This document shows positions 9,243 to 18,154 of a stretch of DNA of 64,000 nucleotides, one piece after another. The notes below the pieces were generated by a model that made no database searches, was not told where the DNA came from, and worked only from the letters and a program-made list of their open reading frames with translations. The stretch is from the NCBI GenBank assembly GCA_963748925.1, contig CAVVKG010000009.1, positions 62,001 through 126,000 on the forward strand. Direction: 5' to 3'. Within the stretch, counting starts at the first letter, position 1. Each line of letters opens with the position of its first letter. The DNA is from Cryomorpha sp963748925 (lineage in GTDB: Bacteria > Bacteroidota > Bacteroidia > Flavobacteriales_D > Cryomorphaceae). Made by a program: the position numbers and the translations under genes.

Positions 9243-10086
9243 TGAGCGTCATTTTTTTTCGTGAAAAAATGGCCATGGCTGCCAGTGAAACCACAATTGT
9301 GTAAATAACGGCAACCACATAACCCTCCGAAATTTTGCTGAGATCATATTGATTCAATTCGCGGATTATAAGTACGGAAAGCATTTCCGGAGATTCCTGA
9401 CCGAGAATTAAAGGCACTTCATAAGCACCAAGCAGAAAAATAAAATAGAGTGCTACGAGAGTCCACGTTTTTCGCAGAAGGATGGGGATTGTCACCTTCC
9501 AGGTAACCTGCGAAGAATTAGCTCCAAGTGAAAATGCCAGATTGGACAGTTCTTCTATGCGTTCGTTTTTGTAAACATTCAAAAAAAGCAGCACAAAAAA
9601 CGGCATAACCACCGTAATAAAAGTGAGCATAATGCCGATGGATAATTGGTCGTTAACCAAATCGGGGAAGAACCGCGCTTCGGAAATCCATCCAAAACTA
9701 TAGGCTATTCGCGAGAAAAAGCCTGCTTTTGAAAAGAGCTGAAAAGTAAAAAAGGCAGCAACGATCCCCGGAATGGCGAGGGGCAGGTAGATAATAAAAG
9801 CGAGGAATCGCTTATTCAGCTCACGTTTAAACTTGAGCGTGACCCACATTGCCAGGCTTACCGAAATCACCACCGAAATGGCAGCGACTACTGCGCTGTA
9901 ACCAAAAGAACCGAGCACCTCACCCGAATCAAAAACCGAATTCCAATATTGAAGTGTGAAGCCATTGTTTAAGACACCGACAATTCCAAAACTGTAAAGC
10001 AGCGCGTAAATAAATGCAGCACAAAAAGGCACTACGCCTATCAGCACGAAAAATAACAAGCCGATATTTGAAAGCTTATTTTTCAA
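9232..10086 (-). CDS. ABC importer permease (YnjC-like, first half)
   Basis: This 284-residue membrane protein has about six transmembrane segments. A coupling loop near residues 180-205 (LSNLAFSLGANSSQVTWKV, then TIPIL) matches the EAA-loop consensus of solute-binding-protein-dependent permeases. It probably forms a heterodimer with the next permease. The reading frame begins at TTG (10086), overlapping the binding-protein gene by 11 bases; no ATG lies close by in frame, so the TTG start is accepted because of the overlap and the Lys-Asn-Lys ahead of the first membrane segment. Confidence 0.87.
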   Translation of the reverse strand: MKNKLSNIGLLFFVLIGVVPFCAAFIYALLYSFGIVGVLNNGFTLQYWNSVFDSGEVLGSFGYSAVVAAISVVISVSLAMWVTLKFKRELNKRFLAFIIYLPLAIPGIVAAFFTFQLFSKAGFFSRIAYSFGWISEARFFPDLVNDQLSIGIMLTFITVVMPFFVLLFLNVYKNERIEELSNLAFSLGANSSQVTWKVTIPILLRKTWTLVALYFIFLLGAYEVPLILGQESPEMLSVLIIRELNQYDLSKISEGYVVAVIYTIVVSLAAMAIFSRKKMTLNEI

Positions 10087-11299
10087 TCACCTCTGTTCTA
10101 AAATCTTCAAAAAGATTGATCATATATTCCGGTGCCGGCTCTTGAATAGCCTTTTGAGCCATAACCCGCGGATCTGGAGAATACTTTCGTGAAGGTGCAT
10201 TCTCAAATTTTCTCCGCCACTCATCCGGCAAAAGCTTCATATCAAGGATAGTTCGCGATTCTCTCCCGCTAATTACCTGACGGTTATACTGCCCTTCCGG
10301 CGACATCATAAAATTAATAGCTACCATCGCACCGGCTTTGTTTCCCGAATTGTACGGGATTCCAAGAAAATTTGAGTTCATAACGGTGCCATTATCCCAA
10401 ACATAAGCGCGTGTAGATTTAGGATATAATCCCTCCTCAACTTTGCTTTCAACTCCTCCCTCGCTAAATCCATAAATGAGACCTAGCTCGCCGGTTGCAA
10501 ACATCTGATCCATCTTGCTATGCTCTTTCGGAAAGTTGGTTCCCTCTTTCCAGAAATAGGGCTTAATGCGGTTTATAAAATCCCAAAGTTCTTCTGATAG
10601 GTTGTCATATTTCGACTGATCAAAAGGTCCATCTAAACTTGTTGGTGAGCCGCCCAGCTCAGCCATGAAACACTTGAGCAAGGTCATTCCGGAAAAATCA
10701 TTTGAAATAGTAAACGAACCGGGATTCGCTTTTACATAGTTTTCAAGTTCATCGAGATTTCGAGGCGGCGAAGAAGTACGGGCCGAGTCGTATACGAATG
10801 CAAACTGTCCCATTCCCCATGGAGCTTCCATATAGTCGATGGGTTGCTGAAAGTCGATGCTGATGAATTTATTATCGAAGTTGACATATTCTGAACTTGG
10901 TAGTTTCTCTACAAATGGACCCCAGAGGCCATCAATTTTTCGCATCTGGAAAAACGTTTCACCATTTATCCAGACCATATCTACCTGACCGTCTTTCACA
11001 TTAGCCTGCTTTTCACCCATGACCAATTTCACAATTTCAGGCCCTTGACCTCCACTTATTTTAAGACTGATCTTATATTTTACCTTTAAGGCAGGAACCA
11101 GATAATTATTGATGTAGTCGTTTAGCACCGGGCTACCCTGCCACATCATAAAAGTGACCGTTGATCCCTCGGCTTGTTTCTCAATATCCGTCCAGGACTC
11201 CTGTCGGATATCCGTTTCGGGTTGGTTCGGTTCATTTTTACATGAAACCCACAATAACCCAATGAATGCAAATTGCAGACACAGCTTTATACTGTTCAT
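10076..11299 (-). CDS. YnjB-type ABC solute-binding lipoprotein
   Basis: This 407-residue protein is predicted to be the periplasmic binding component anchored by a lipid. The signal ends FIGLLWVSC with lipobox Cys near residue 20. Family marks are VTFMMWQGSPVLNDYINNYL near the start, VDMVWINGETFFQM, and APWGMGQFAFVYDSA, the pattern of YnjB-like proteins related to thiamine- and iron-type binding proteins. YnjB substrates are not established. The gene is the first of the transporter block, with only 45 bases between its start and the stop of the DUF2064 gene, so the promoter lies in that gap or further upstream. Co-transcription with a nucleoside hydrolase and sugar-kinase-like gene suggests that a nucleoside-like ligand or thiamine-like heterocycle is imported. 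Confidence 0.87.
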   Translation of the reverse strand: MNSIKLCLQFAFIGLLWVSCKNEPNQPETDIRQESWTDIEKQAEGSTVTFMMWQGSPVLNDYINNYLVPALKVKYKISLKISGGQGPEIVKLVMGEKQANVKDGQVDMVWINGETFFQMRKIDGLWGPFVEKLPSSEYVNFDNKFISIDFQQPIDYMEAPWGMGQFAFVYDSARTSSPPRNLDELENYVKANPGSFTISNDFSGMTLLKCFMAELGGSPTSLDGPFDQSKYDNLSEELWDFINRIKPYFWKEGTNFPKEHSKMDQMFATGELGLIYGFSEGGVESKVEEGLYPKSTRAYVWDNGTVMNSNFLGIPYNSGNKAGAMVAINFMMSPEGQYNRQVISGRESRTILDMKLLPDEWRRKFENAPSRKYSPDPRVMAQKAIQEPAPEYMINLFEDFRTEVIEK

Positions 11300-11344
11300 T
11301 TAAATCGATAAAATGGTAAATTAAAAAGTGGTGATTTTGGTTAC

Positions 11345-12055
11345 CTATGCGAAGGTGAGACCTATTGCGGGCGGGCCGCGAAATGGGGAATTGCTAAGTA
11401 GAAAAGAATCGGATGTTGATTCTCTTAGGATTCTATAAAATCGCTGCGATTGCGATTTCAGTAAAGAAATAAGGTGTTTGAAAACATATTGAAAACTACA
11501 ATCATTCAATAAAATCTTCAGGTCGTAAAGCGAGTTAATATCACGTAATGTTTCAAGAATGACAGGGGTTTGATTTACACCAATCGTTTTGCGTAAAGCG
11601 GAAAATAGCTTCCCTGTTTGCCATGGAAGGTTCTGAAATTCTGACTTATTGAATGAATCACGCGTAAGGCCTATCAGATAGGCGCCCCCGCGAATAGAAG
11701 CTCCAAGTACCGTTTTTCCAGAAAGGAGTGCCTGACTTACTCCTTGCAAATCGATGTTCGCAATTTCTGGCGAGTCGTTCCCGATGGCAATTACCCCGGA
11801 ATAGCCTTTGTCAAAAACATCCTGGTAAGCATTGGCGAAGCGTTCGCCAAAGTTATTACCACGTTGATTACCTTCGTGAAAATGAAATACAGGAAGTCCG
11901 GATTTTTTTAGAAAATCACTCGACCGGGTAATGAGGGCATTGGCAATAGCGGTATTTCCCTGACGATTTGCTGATGCAAACCAGGTTTTCTTCCTGCTTT
12001 CTTCCTTTGCATTTCTGCTAAAGAACAGCAGTGCTATTTGATTTTCTTTCGTCAT
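11345..12055 (-). CDS. DUF2064 (TIGR04282-type) glycosyltransferase-A-fold protein
   Basis: About 236 residues. The N-terminal IALLFFSRNAKEE and the GVIAIGNDSPEIANIDL segment match the DUF2064 nucleotide-diphospho-sugar transferase-like family. GKTVLGASIRGGAYLIGL matches its GPxxDGGYxLIGL block, but the Asp before GG is Arg here, so the usual metal or substrate ligand is changed; this may be a subfamily trait. The frame opens at a TTG (12079), but the ATG at 12055 lies directly before the conserved first strand and is preferred. The function of the family is not established. It could be first in the importer operon (46-base gap), but it has no evident role there. Confidence 0.75.
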   Translation of the reverse strand: MTKENQIALLFFSRNAKEESRKKTWFASANRQGNTAIANALITRSSDFLKKSGLPVFHFHEGNQRGNNFGERFANAYQDVFDKGYSGVIAIGNDSPEIANIDLQGVSQALLSGKTVLGASIRGGAYLIGLTRDSFNKSEFQNLPWQTGKLFSALRKTIGVNQTPVILETLRDINSLYDLKILLNDCSFQYVFKHLISLLKSQSQRFYRILRESTSDSFLLSNSPFRGPPAIGLTFA

Positions 12056-12365
12056 TAATCCATTTGCTGGAACCGGCAAATCAGCAGTTCTGCAAGATTT
12101 AGATTGTCAATGATAAGCAATCTTCATTGAAAGATACGTGATATGGTTAGAGATTAGATTTTGGAAAGTGCATTTATTATCAGCCGACAGGCTTTTAGCT
12201 TTCAAATGCCTTGCATGGCATTCTGCCAATTCCTATGAAGTGAAAGTTGATCACCCTCAATTTTTTATGAAGAAAAATCAGGTTTCCTCATTTACAAAAG
12301 TACTTATCAAAAAATCCTCTTAAGATAAGACCCTTAATAAAACGGCAGGTTATGCGTAGGACGAA
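12056..12365. other. Intergenic stretch between two minus-strand genes
   Basis: AT-rich, with no convincing promoter box or hairpin of note. A 61-codon plus-strand frame (12138-12323) begins with ATG but has no recognisable family signature and no clear ribosome-binding site, so it is not called. Nothing else is seen. Confidence 0.4.
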
Positions 12366-12941
12366 CTACTCATTACTATTAATATGCGCATCAGCAGCTT
12401 CCATCTTTTCATAATAATCAGCCCCAAACTTCCGAATTATCGGCTCTCTCAAAAATTTAAAAACTTTTACATCAAGCTTAGCTCCGCAGGCACGTGCAGG
12501 ATCACAAACAGGCCAGTGATGATAGTTTAGCGCTGTAAAATCTTTTAGCTCTGTAAGCCGAATTGGATACAAATGGCATGAAATAGGCTTTGGAAAGTCA
12601 ATCTTACCATCGCGGTGCGCCATCTCAATAGCACATTTGGCGATGCCACTTTTATCGAATTGTACAAAAGCACACTCCTCATCATTAACAAGAGGTGTTA
12701 CATATTCGCCGTCAGTATCAATGGTAAAAACGCCCGTCTCCTCAACCCTGTCAATCCCTTCCTGACGCATATATGGCTTAATCTCGTCAAGAATTTCTTC
12801 CAGTTTATCTATCTCTCCTGCTTCAAGTGGGGCGCCACTTTCTCCTTCTACGCAGCACGCGCCTTTACAGGCCGATAAATCGCACAAAAACCGTTTTCCA
12901 AATACGTCGTCAGAAACCAACGTGTTATCTATTTCTACCAT
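12366..12941 (-). CDS. DUF3109 family cysteine-rich protein
   Basis: This 191-residue cytoplasmic protein shows clustered cysteines typical of DUF3109: CDLSACKGACCVEGESG near residues 19-35, a Cys in NDEECAFVQF, one in IAKCAIE, CHLYPIRL near 122, and CDPARACGAK near 145. The pattern suggests metal or Fe-S binding, as in the related YkgJ-type zinc/iron cluster proteins, but the biochemical role is unknown. The gene stands alone, with a -7 box immediately in front of its ATG, and is divergent from glycyl-tRNA synthetase. Confidence 0.88.
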   Translation of the reverse strand: MVEIDNTLVSDDVFGKRFLCDLSACKGACCVEGESGAPLEAGEIDKLEEILDEIKPYMRQEGIDRVEETGVFTIDTDGEYVTPLVNDEECAFVQFDKSGIAKCAIEMAHRDGKIDFPKPISCHLYPIRLTELKDFTALNYHHWPVCDPARACGAKLDVKVFKFLREPIIRKFGADYYEKMEAADAHINSNE

Positions 12942-12945
12942 GGCG

Positions 12946-12953
12946 CAAATGTA
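12946..12953 (-). promoter_or_regulatory. Bacteroidota -7 box (TACATTTG) for the DUF3109 gene
   Basis: On the minus strand the sequence reads TACATTTG-CGCC-ATG, matching TAnnTTTG with only four bases to the start codon. If transcription starts the usual few bases downstream, the mRNA would be leaderless or nearly so. Confidence 0.55.
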
Positions 12954-13114
12954 GTGAAGTTCTTTTTGCTATGATCAAAACTGCATTTTTAGATCAGGGT
13001 ATTATAGTGTATTTTTGCCGCCGCCATCCCGCAAGGTAATCGCAACTTTCAATACTGTGGTTTAGCCTTTCGACTACTCAGGTGTGCGTAGGTACGGCAA
13101 ATGAAAATGAACTT

Positions 13115-14659
13115 ATGAAGCCACAGGACGATCTGCTTAAAAAGATAATTGGACACTCAAAAGAGTACGGATTTGTATATCCGTCAAGCGATATTTACGA
13201 TGGACTCAGTGCCACTTACGACTATGCTCCTTATGGTGTAGAACTAAAAAACAACCTGCGCGCCTATTGGTGGGCAGCCATGGTAAAGCTAAATGAAAAT
13301 ATTGTGGGTCTCGACTCGGCTATTTTTATGCATCCAACTACCTGGAAGGCTTCCGGTCACGTTGACGCGTTTAATGATCCGCTTATTGACAACAAAGACA
13401 GCAAGAAAAGGTACCGCGCCGATGTTCTTATTGAAGAGCATGCCGAGAAGTATGAAGTGAAAATAAGGAAAGACATTGATAAAGCTGTAAAACGCTTTGG
13501 CAATGACTTTGACGAAGTTCAGTTTAGAGCTACGAATCCCAATGTGCTTCGCAACCAGGAAAAGATTGACGACATAAACGCCCGCTACAAAGCTGCCATG
13601 GACAAAGAAGACCTGGCTGCCGTAAAAGAGCTAATCGAAGATCTTGGCATTGCCGATCCGGAAACGGGATCGAAAAATTGGACCGATGTACGCCAGTTTA
13701 ACCTGATGTTTAAAACGGAACTTGGTTCTGTAGCCGGCGAATCAAGCATTATTTACCTTCGCCCGGAAACAGCCCAGGGTATTTTTGTAAATTTCCTGAA
13801 CGTACAGAAAAGCAGCCGAATGAAAATTCCATTTGGGATTGCTCAAACCGGGAAAGCCTTTAGAAATGAAATTATCGCACGCCAGTTTATTTTCCGCATG
13901 CGCGAATTTGAACAAATGGAAATGCAGTTTTTTGTAAAACCTGGCACTGAGCTTGAGTGGTATGAAAAATGGAAAGAAGCGCGGATAAAATGGCACAAAG
14001 CACTTGGACTAGGAGATGAGAATTACCGGTTTCACGATCACGTAAAATTGGCACACTACGCCAATGCCGCCTGTGATATTGAGTTTGACTTCCCAATGGG
14101 CTTTAAGGAGCTTGAAGGGATTCACTCCCGTACCGATTTCGACCTTAAAAAGCACGAGGAGTATAGCGGCAAAAAGTTGCAATATTTCGATCCGGAAGAT
14201 AAGGAAAGCTATGTACCCTATGTTGTGGAAACGTCTATCGGACTCGACCGCTTATTCCTGGCTACCCTAACAGCAGCTTATGTAGAAGAGGATCTGGAAG
14301 ATGGATCGAACAGACTGGTACTTAAAATTCCACATGCTCTCGCGCCAATTAAAGCTACAGTACTTCCGCTTATCAAGCGCGATGGTCTTCCCGAAAAGGC
14401 TCGTGAGATAATGGATATGCTAAAAATGGATTTCAATTGTCAATACGATGAAAAAGACAATATTGGAAGGCGTTACCGCCGTCAGGATGCAATCGGTACG
14501 CCGTATTGCATTACAATTGACCACGACACGCTTGAAGACGGAATGGTAACCATTCGCGAACGCGACAGCATGAGTCAGGAGCGCGTAGCAATTTCTGAAC
14601 TTACAAAAATTATAGGTGAGAAGGTTTCTATGAATAACCTTTTACGGAAACTGGTTTAA
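13115..14659 (+). CDS. glyS: Glycyl-tRNA synthetase (alpha2 type)
   Basis: This roughly 514-residue class II synthetase charges tRNA-Gly. It has the N-terminal KEYGFVYPSSDIYDGLSATYDYAPYG block characteristic of the homodimeric (GlyQS) form, motif-2 sequences FRNEI and RMREFEQMEMQFF, RPETAQGIFVNF, and motif 3 GLDRLF. A C-terminal anticodon-binding domain runs from IPHALAPIKATVLPL to the end. The frame is open from a GTG at 13082, but the ATG at 13115 lies directly before the conserved KPQDDLLKKI segment and is chosen. A strong bidirectional terminator follows the stop. Confidence 0.95.
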   Translation: MKPQDDLLKKIIGHSKEYGFVYPSSDIYDGLSATYDYAPYGVELKNNLRAYWWAAMVKLNENIVGLDSAIFMHPTTWKASGHVDAFNDPLIDNKDSKKRYRADVLIEEHAEKYEVKIRKDIDKAVKRFGNDFDEVQFRATNPNVLRNQEKIDDINARYKAAMDKEDLAAVKELIEDLGIADPETGSKNWTDVRQFNLMFKTELGSVAGESSIIYLRPETAQGIFVNFLNVQKSSRMKIPFGIAQTGKAFRNEIIARQFIFRMREFEQMEMQFFVKPGTELEWYEKWKEARIKWHKALGLGDENYRFHDHVKLAHYANAACDIEFDFPMGFKELEGIHSRTDFDLKKHEEYSGKKLQYFDPEDKESYVPYVVETSIGLDRLFLATLTAAYVEEDLEDGSNRLVLKIPHALAPIKATVLPLIKRDGLPEKAREIMDMLKMDFNCQYDEKDNIGRRYRRQDAIGTPYCITIDHDTLEDGMVTIRERDSMSQERVAISELTKIIGEKVSMNNLLRKLV

Positions 14660-14681
14660 CCACCTTTCAAAATCAAAATAA

Positions 14682-14715
14682 AAAAACCCGTCAAGCTTTT
14701 GCCTGACGGGTTTTT
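14682..14715. terminator. Bidirectional rho-independent terminator
   Basis: AAAAACCCGTCA at 14682-14693 pairs with TGACGGGTTTTT at 14704-14715. A-tract and T-tract flanks let it end transcription from glyS on the plus strand and from the converging surface-protein gene on the minus strand. Confidence 0.9.
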
Positions 14716-14736
14716 CAATTTTAACTGAAAGATGAA

Positions 14737-17700
14737 TTACTCAACAACAACTTTTGCTGTAGCGATTTCATTTTCCGCAGTTCTTAATTGAAGTATGTAG
14801 ATACCGGCATCAAGACCGTTTACATTCAATTCAACTCTTTGTGAAGCAGTAAATTCGAAAGCTTTTACTTGCTGACCAATCACATTGGTAAGTGTTGCCG
14901 CCTCGATTGCTTTAGGAGCATCAACTACAAATCTGTCGTGAGCCGGGTTAGGGAACACATCGAATTCAAATGAATTAACTTCATTCAATCCATTCGGATC
15001 TACCATTGTAGCTTGCATACAGAATTCTCCCTGTACATCAATATATCCATCAACCAATATAAGGTATTCAACACCATCTTCGGTTGGGAATTCAACAGAG
15101 GCTTCGTAGGTTGTAGTCGCATTCGGACCATCCTCGTTACAAGCTACCTGTGTAAAGTCTCCACAAGAACCACTGAATACGGCGATTTGCGAATCTCCGT
15201 CTTCCATGTAGTTTGTAGTACCTGAACAATTTGTGGTTTCAACCACGTAGGTTTCACCATCACCTGTAAAAGAGAACCAAACTGTTTGAGCCTGAGTAGG
15301 AGTACCTGCCCAGCAGTTTGCTACTTCATCATTCGGGTTTGGATCACCATCACTAGTAGCACCTACGTTTGTATAAATCCCAGATGTCTGTGGAAGATTA
15401 AGCGCACCACCAAAGATCGAATTAATGTCGACAGCACCATCACAGTCATCGTTAGCTAATGGCTGTTGTGTAAATGAAAGGCAAAATTCACCTTCTACAC
15501 CCAAATACCCATCAACCATCATCAAGTATGTTTGACCAAGAACGGTAGAAATTTCTGCACCTGCTGCATAATCTGTAGCCGTCGCATTTGGACCGTCTTC
15601 ATTACAAACTTCGATACCAGGAATTGCACAAATTCCAGAGTAAATAGCAATTTGCGTATCTCCGTCAGTGATATAGTTTTCAGCGGTTCCATCACAATTA
15701 TTTGTTTCAATCAAGTATGTGCTTCCATCACCTATAAAGCTAAACCAAACGGTAGCTTCGAGGCTGGGACCTGTTCCAGTGCCATCAGGCTCACCGAAAC
15801 ACTCATATCCTACTGTCGGATCACCTTCAGCGTTGGCACCTACATTGGTGTAAACCGTAGAAATTTGAGGCTCACCAATAGCACCACCCATAAGGTCAGA
15901 CACACTGATTGCAGAAATACAATTGTCATTACTTGGTGGCTGAGTGATTCCACAATCAGCAGCTACGATATCCGCGGCATAACGCGGAAACAACTGGTAG
16001 CCATCAAGATATGGTGAATTAGGATCAAACTGTCCAACGATTCCTGAAATATTAAAAGTACCCGTTGGAGCTGCTGCTGAGTAAAGATCTACATCATTGT
16101 CGATACGCACTGTTAACTGAAGTGCTTCACCATCTGTAACAGTAACGTTAAATCCAGAACCTGTTCCAGTCCACTGGCCAGGCTCAAGAAGGTATACACA
16201 CTCTACTGTTACTACGTGCGATTCTACACTTTCATCAAATGAAGTCACAACAATCGGTTCCATAGTTTCATTTTCTTGAGACACCAAGACTATAGAGGTA
16301 GGGCTAAGCTGAGTAAGACCATTAAACTGATTTACTGAACCTGTTACAACTACGCTGTCACCTTCAGTAACAGTGTAATCATCAAGAGGGTCGTTAGAGT
16401 AAAGGCCTATTCCACCCGTTTGATCAATAATTGTAAATGAAAGGCCAGCGGCATTCATGTTAACTCCATGAACGATTCCGGCTACAGTAAATTCACTTCC
16501 GTTATTCACTGCGACACCATCAACATCAACTGCGGCAACAACAGCAATATCTGTTATTACAATTTCAGTATCATCATCGTCAATAGTAACTTCAAGTTCG
16601 CTGGTTCCTAAAAGGGCACCGTTGTTAGCATTTTGCAATGCAAACATAATTGTGCGGTCTTCGTTAGCTACAGCATCATCAATGATATCAAATGCAAAAG
16701 ACTGAGATTCAGAAGAACCTGCAGGGAATGTAACCGTAGTTGGATCAGTAAAGGAATAGTTTGTTCCATTTACAGCAGTACCACCTGTTACAACAACCTC
16801 AACCGTAGTAGCTACATCAGTTGGGTTTGTAATAGTAACATTTACGGTAATTGTTCCATCAGCTTCAGATACCATCAATTCATCCGTTTCAAGTGAAACA
16901 CCTATTTCTGTATCACCAACAGTAACATCATCAGCATCGCGTGGTAACATTTTAAATGCGCCAAAGCTGTAAGTAGCTATACCCGTAATTGAATAGTTTA
17001 CAAAATTCTGTGGCATGGCATCGTACATTACATCATCAACGATATAACTACCAGAACCATCATTAATTTGCCATTCGCCAAAACCAAGATCATTGTCTGT
17101 ACAAGTTGCATCTGCAACGCTGATCAATACCGATTCATAATCTTCAACGCCGGCGTCGCCAGTAGAAAGAGCTACAGGAGCAGGCAAAGCATTACCTGAA
17201 GTATTAATATTAATGTCCGTAACAGAATTAAGTCTTGTGAGACCATTGCTTTCCTGTACAGAAGCTGTTACAGTTACATCATCGCCGATTGTAACTGTTG
17301 GTGGATTATCAGTTCTAACAAAAATTCCAGTCCATGCACCAGAACCATCCTGAATCCAAAAACCGCTGTCATAGAATCCGGTAACGATTCCTGTTGTTGT
17401 TACCATTTGGTTTACAAGCGGAGAGTTTCCATCCATATCAGTTGTTTCCTGAATTTCGGCTATGGTTACAACTACAGGTGCAGGTGGTTCTGTAGAATAC
17501 GTTCCCAGTGGCCATGGATTTGCTGCTGTAGCGTTTGTTGTTTCGCCATCTGTAGCGTTTATGCCAGAGAAAGTCCATTCAGATACTGTAAACGTTGTGT
17601 TTGGGCCTGTTCCGCTCACGCGATAAGCCCAACCATCAAGATATTCCCAGGCTGTACCAGATCCATCGACACCTATTTCACCGATATAATCTACTACAGT

Positions 17701-18084
17701 ACCGTTTTGATAAAGCTCAATTACGTCGTCACCATTTACTGAAAGAGCACCAACGTTAACGTAATCGGCAGCAAATCCAAAATAATCGCTAAACTCAGTA
17801 TCAACAGACGACAGATAAATATAGTCTCCGGCTGTAGCGGGATCTGCAGGAAAAGACCAAACCGGTGCTCCAGGTGAGGCATCGCCATTGTTTGCGTTCG
17901 CAAGACCGTAAATACTTAAATCTGCAACGTCGTTTACTACATAAATTTCAAGAGCCTTTGGAGTACCACCAGTAAGTGGTCCATCAAGGACACCCGTAAG
18001 AATCAAGTCGCTTTGAGCAAAACCGACCGATGTACATAACATTAGAGTTGCAATAAGCAACTTAGAGTATAAATTTTTCATCAT
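14737..18084 (-). CDS. Large secreted T9SS cargo protein with lamin-tail-like, OB-fold and Calx-beta regions
   Basis: About 1115 residues. The signal peptide is within the first 24 residues (ending VGFAQ); the second Met (18081) is an equally good start. Residues about 25-190 (ALEIYVVNDVADLSIYGL, NGDDVIELYQNGTVVDYIG) resemble the lamin-tail-like N-terminus of extracellular nucleases of the ExeM/NucH type. They are followed by OB-fold-like segments (VTTTGIVTGFYDSGFWIQDG; a second near 540-640) and a Calx-beta-like region near 400-510. Two pre-peptidase-like repeats near 700-1020 (SISVYTNVGA-type, TVWFSFTGDG, QIAVFSGSC) precede a type A T9SS sorting domain, FDVFPNPAHDRFVVD to the end. No endonuclease catalytic domain is seen. 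It is probably cell-surface or released; the enzyme function is unknown. Confidence 0.85.
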   Translation of the reverse strand: MMKNLYSKLLIATLMLCTSVGFAQSDLILTGVLDGPLTGGTPKALEIYVVNDVADLSIYGLANANNGDASPGAPVWSFPADPATAGDYIYLSSVDTEFSDYFGFAADYVNVGALSVNGDDVIELYQNGTVVDYIGEIGVDGSGTAWEYLDGWAYRVSGTGPNTTFTVSEWTFSGINATDGETTNATAANPWPLGTYSTEPPAPVVVTIAEIQETTDMDGNSPLVNQMVTTTGIVTGFYDSGFWIQDGSGAWTGIFVRTDNPPTVTIGDDVTVTASVQESNGLTRLNSVTDININTSGNALPAPVALSTGDAGVEDYESVLISVADATCTDNDLGFGEWQINDGSGSYIVDDVMYDAMPQNFVNYSITGIATYSFGAFKMLPRDADDVTVGDTEIGVSLETDELMVSEADGTITVNVTITNPTDVATTVEVVVTGGTAVNGTNYSFTDPTTVTFPAGSSESQSFAFDIIDDAVANEDRTIMFALQNANNGALLGTSELEVTIDDDDTEIVITDIAVVAAVDVDGVAVNNGSEFTVAGIVHGVNMNAAGLSFTIIDQTGGIGLYSNDPLDDYTVTEGDSVVVTGSVNQFNGLTQLSPTSIVLVSQENETMEPIVVTSFDESVESHVVTVECVYLLEPGQWTGTGSGFNVTVTDGEALQLTVRIDNDVDLYSAAAPTGTFNISGIVGQFDPNSPYLDGYQLFPRYAADIVAADCGITQPPSNDNCISAISVSDLMGGAIGEPQISTVYTNVGANAEGDPTVGYECFGEPDGTGTGPSLEATVWFSFIGDGSTYLIETNNCDGTAENYITDGDTQIAIYSGICAIPGIEVCNEDGPNATATDYAAGAEISTVLGQTYLMMVDGYLGVEGEFCLSFTQQPLANDDCDGAVDINSIFGGALNLPQTSGIYTNVGATSDGDPNPNDEVANCWAGTPTQAQTVWFSFTGDGETYVVETTNCSGTTNYMEDGDSQIAVFSGSCGDFTQVACNEDGPNATTTYEASVEFPTEDGVEYLILVDGYIDVQGEFCMQATMVDPNGLNEVNSFEFDVFPNPAHDRFVVDAPKAIEAATLTNVIGQQVKAFEFTASQRVELNVNGLDAGIYILQLRTAENEIATAKVVVE

Positions 18085-18109
18085 ATTATAATTGGTTTTT
18101 AATTGACTA

Positions 18110-18117
18110 CAAAAGTA
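18110..18117 (-). promoter_or_regulatory. -7 box (TACTTTTG) upstream of the T9SS cargo gene
   Basis: The minus strand reads TACTTTTG about 26 bases before the start at 18084, matching TAnnTTTG. A -33 TTG element is not clear. Confidence 0.5.
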
Positions 18118-18154
18118 GCTTTTATTGTGGGGTTAAAATAGGCATTTACTTTAA

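Noticed and set aside
11300..11344. Riboswitch upstream of the ABC importer
   Set aside because: The gap is only 45 bases and AT-rich, too short for a TPP or purine riboswitch.
12138..12323. 61-codon plus-strand frame
   Set aside because: No recognisable family, no clear ribosome-binding site or promoter. It could be a gene remnant, but this cannot be supported.
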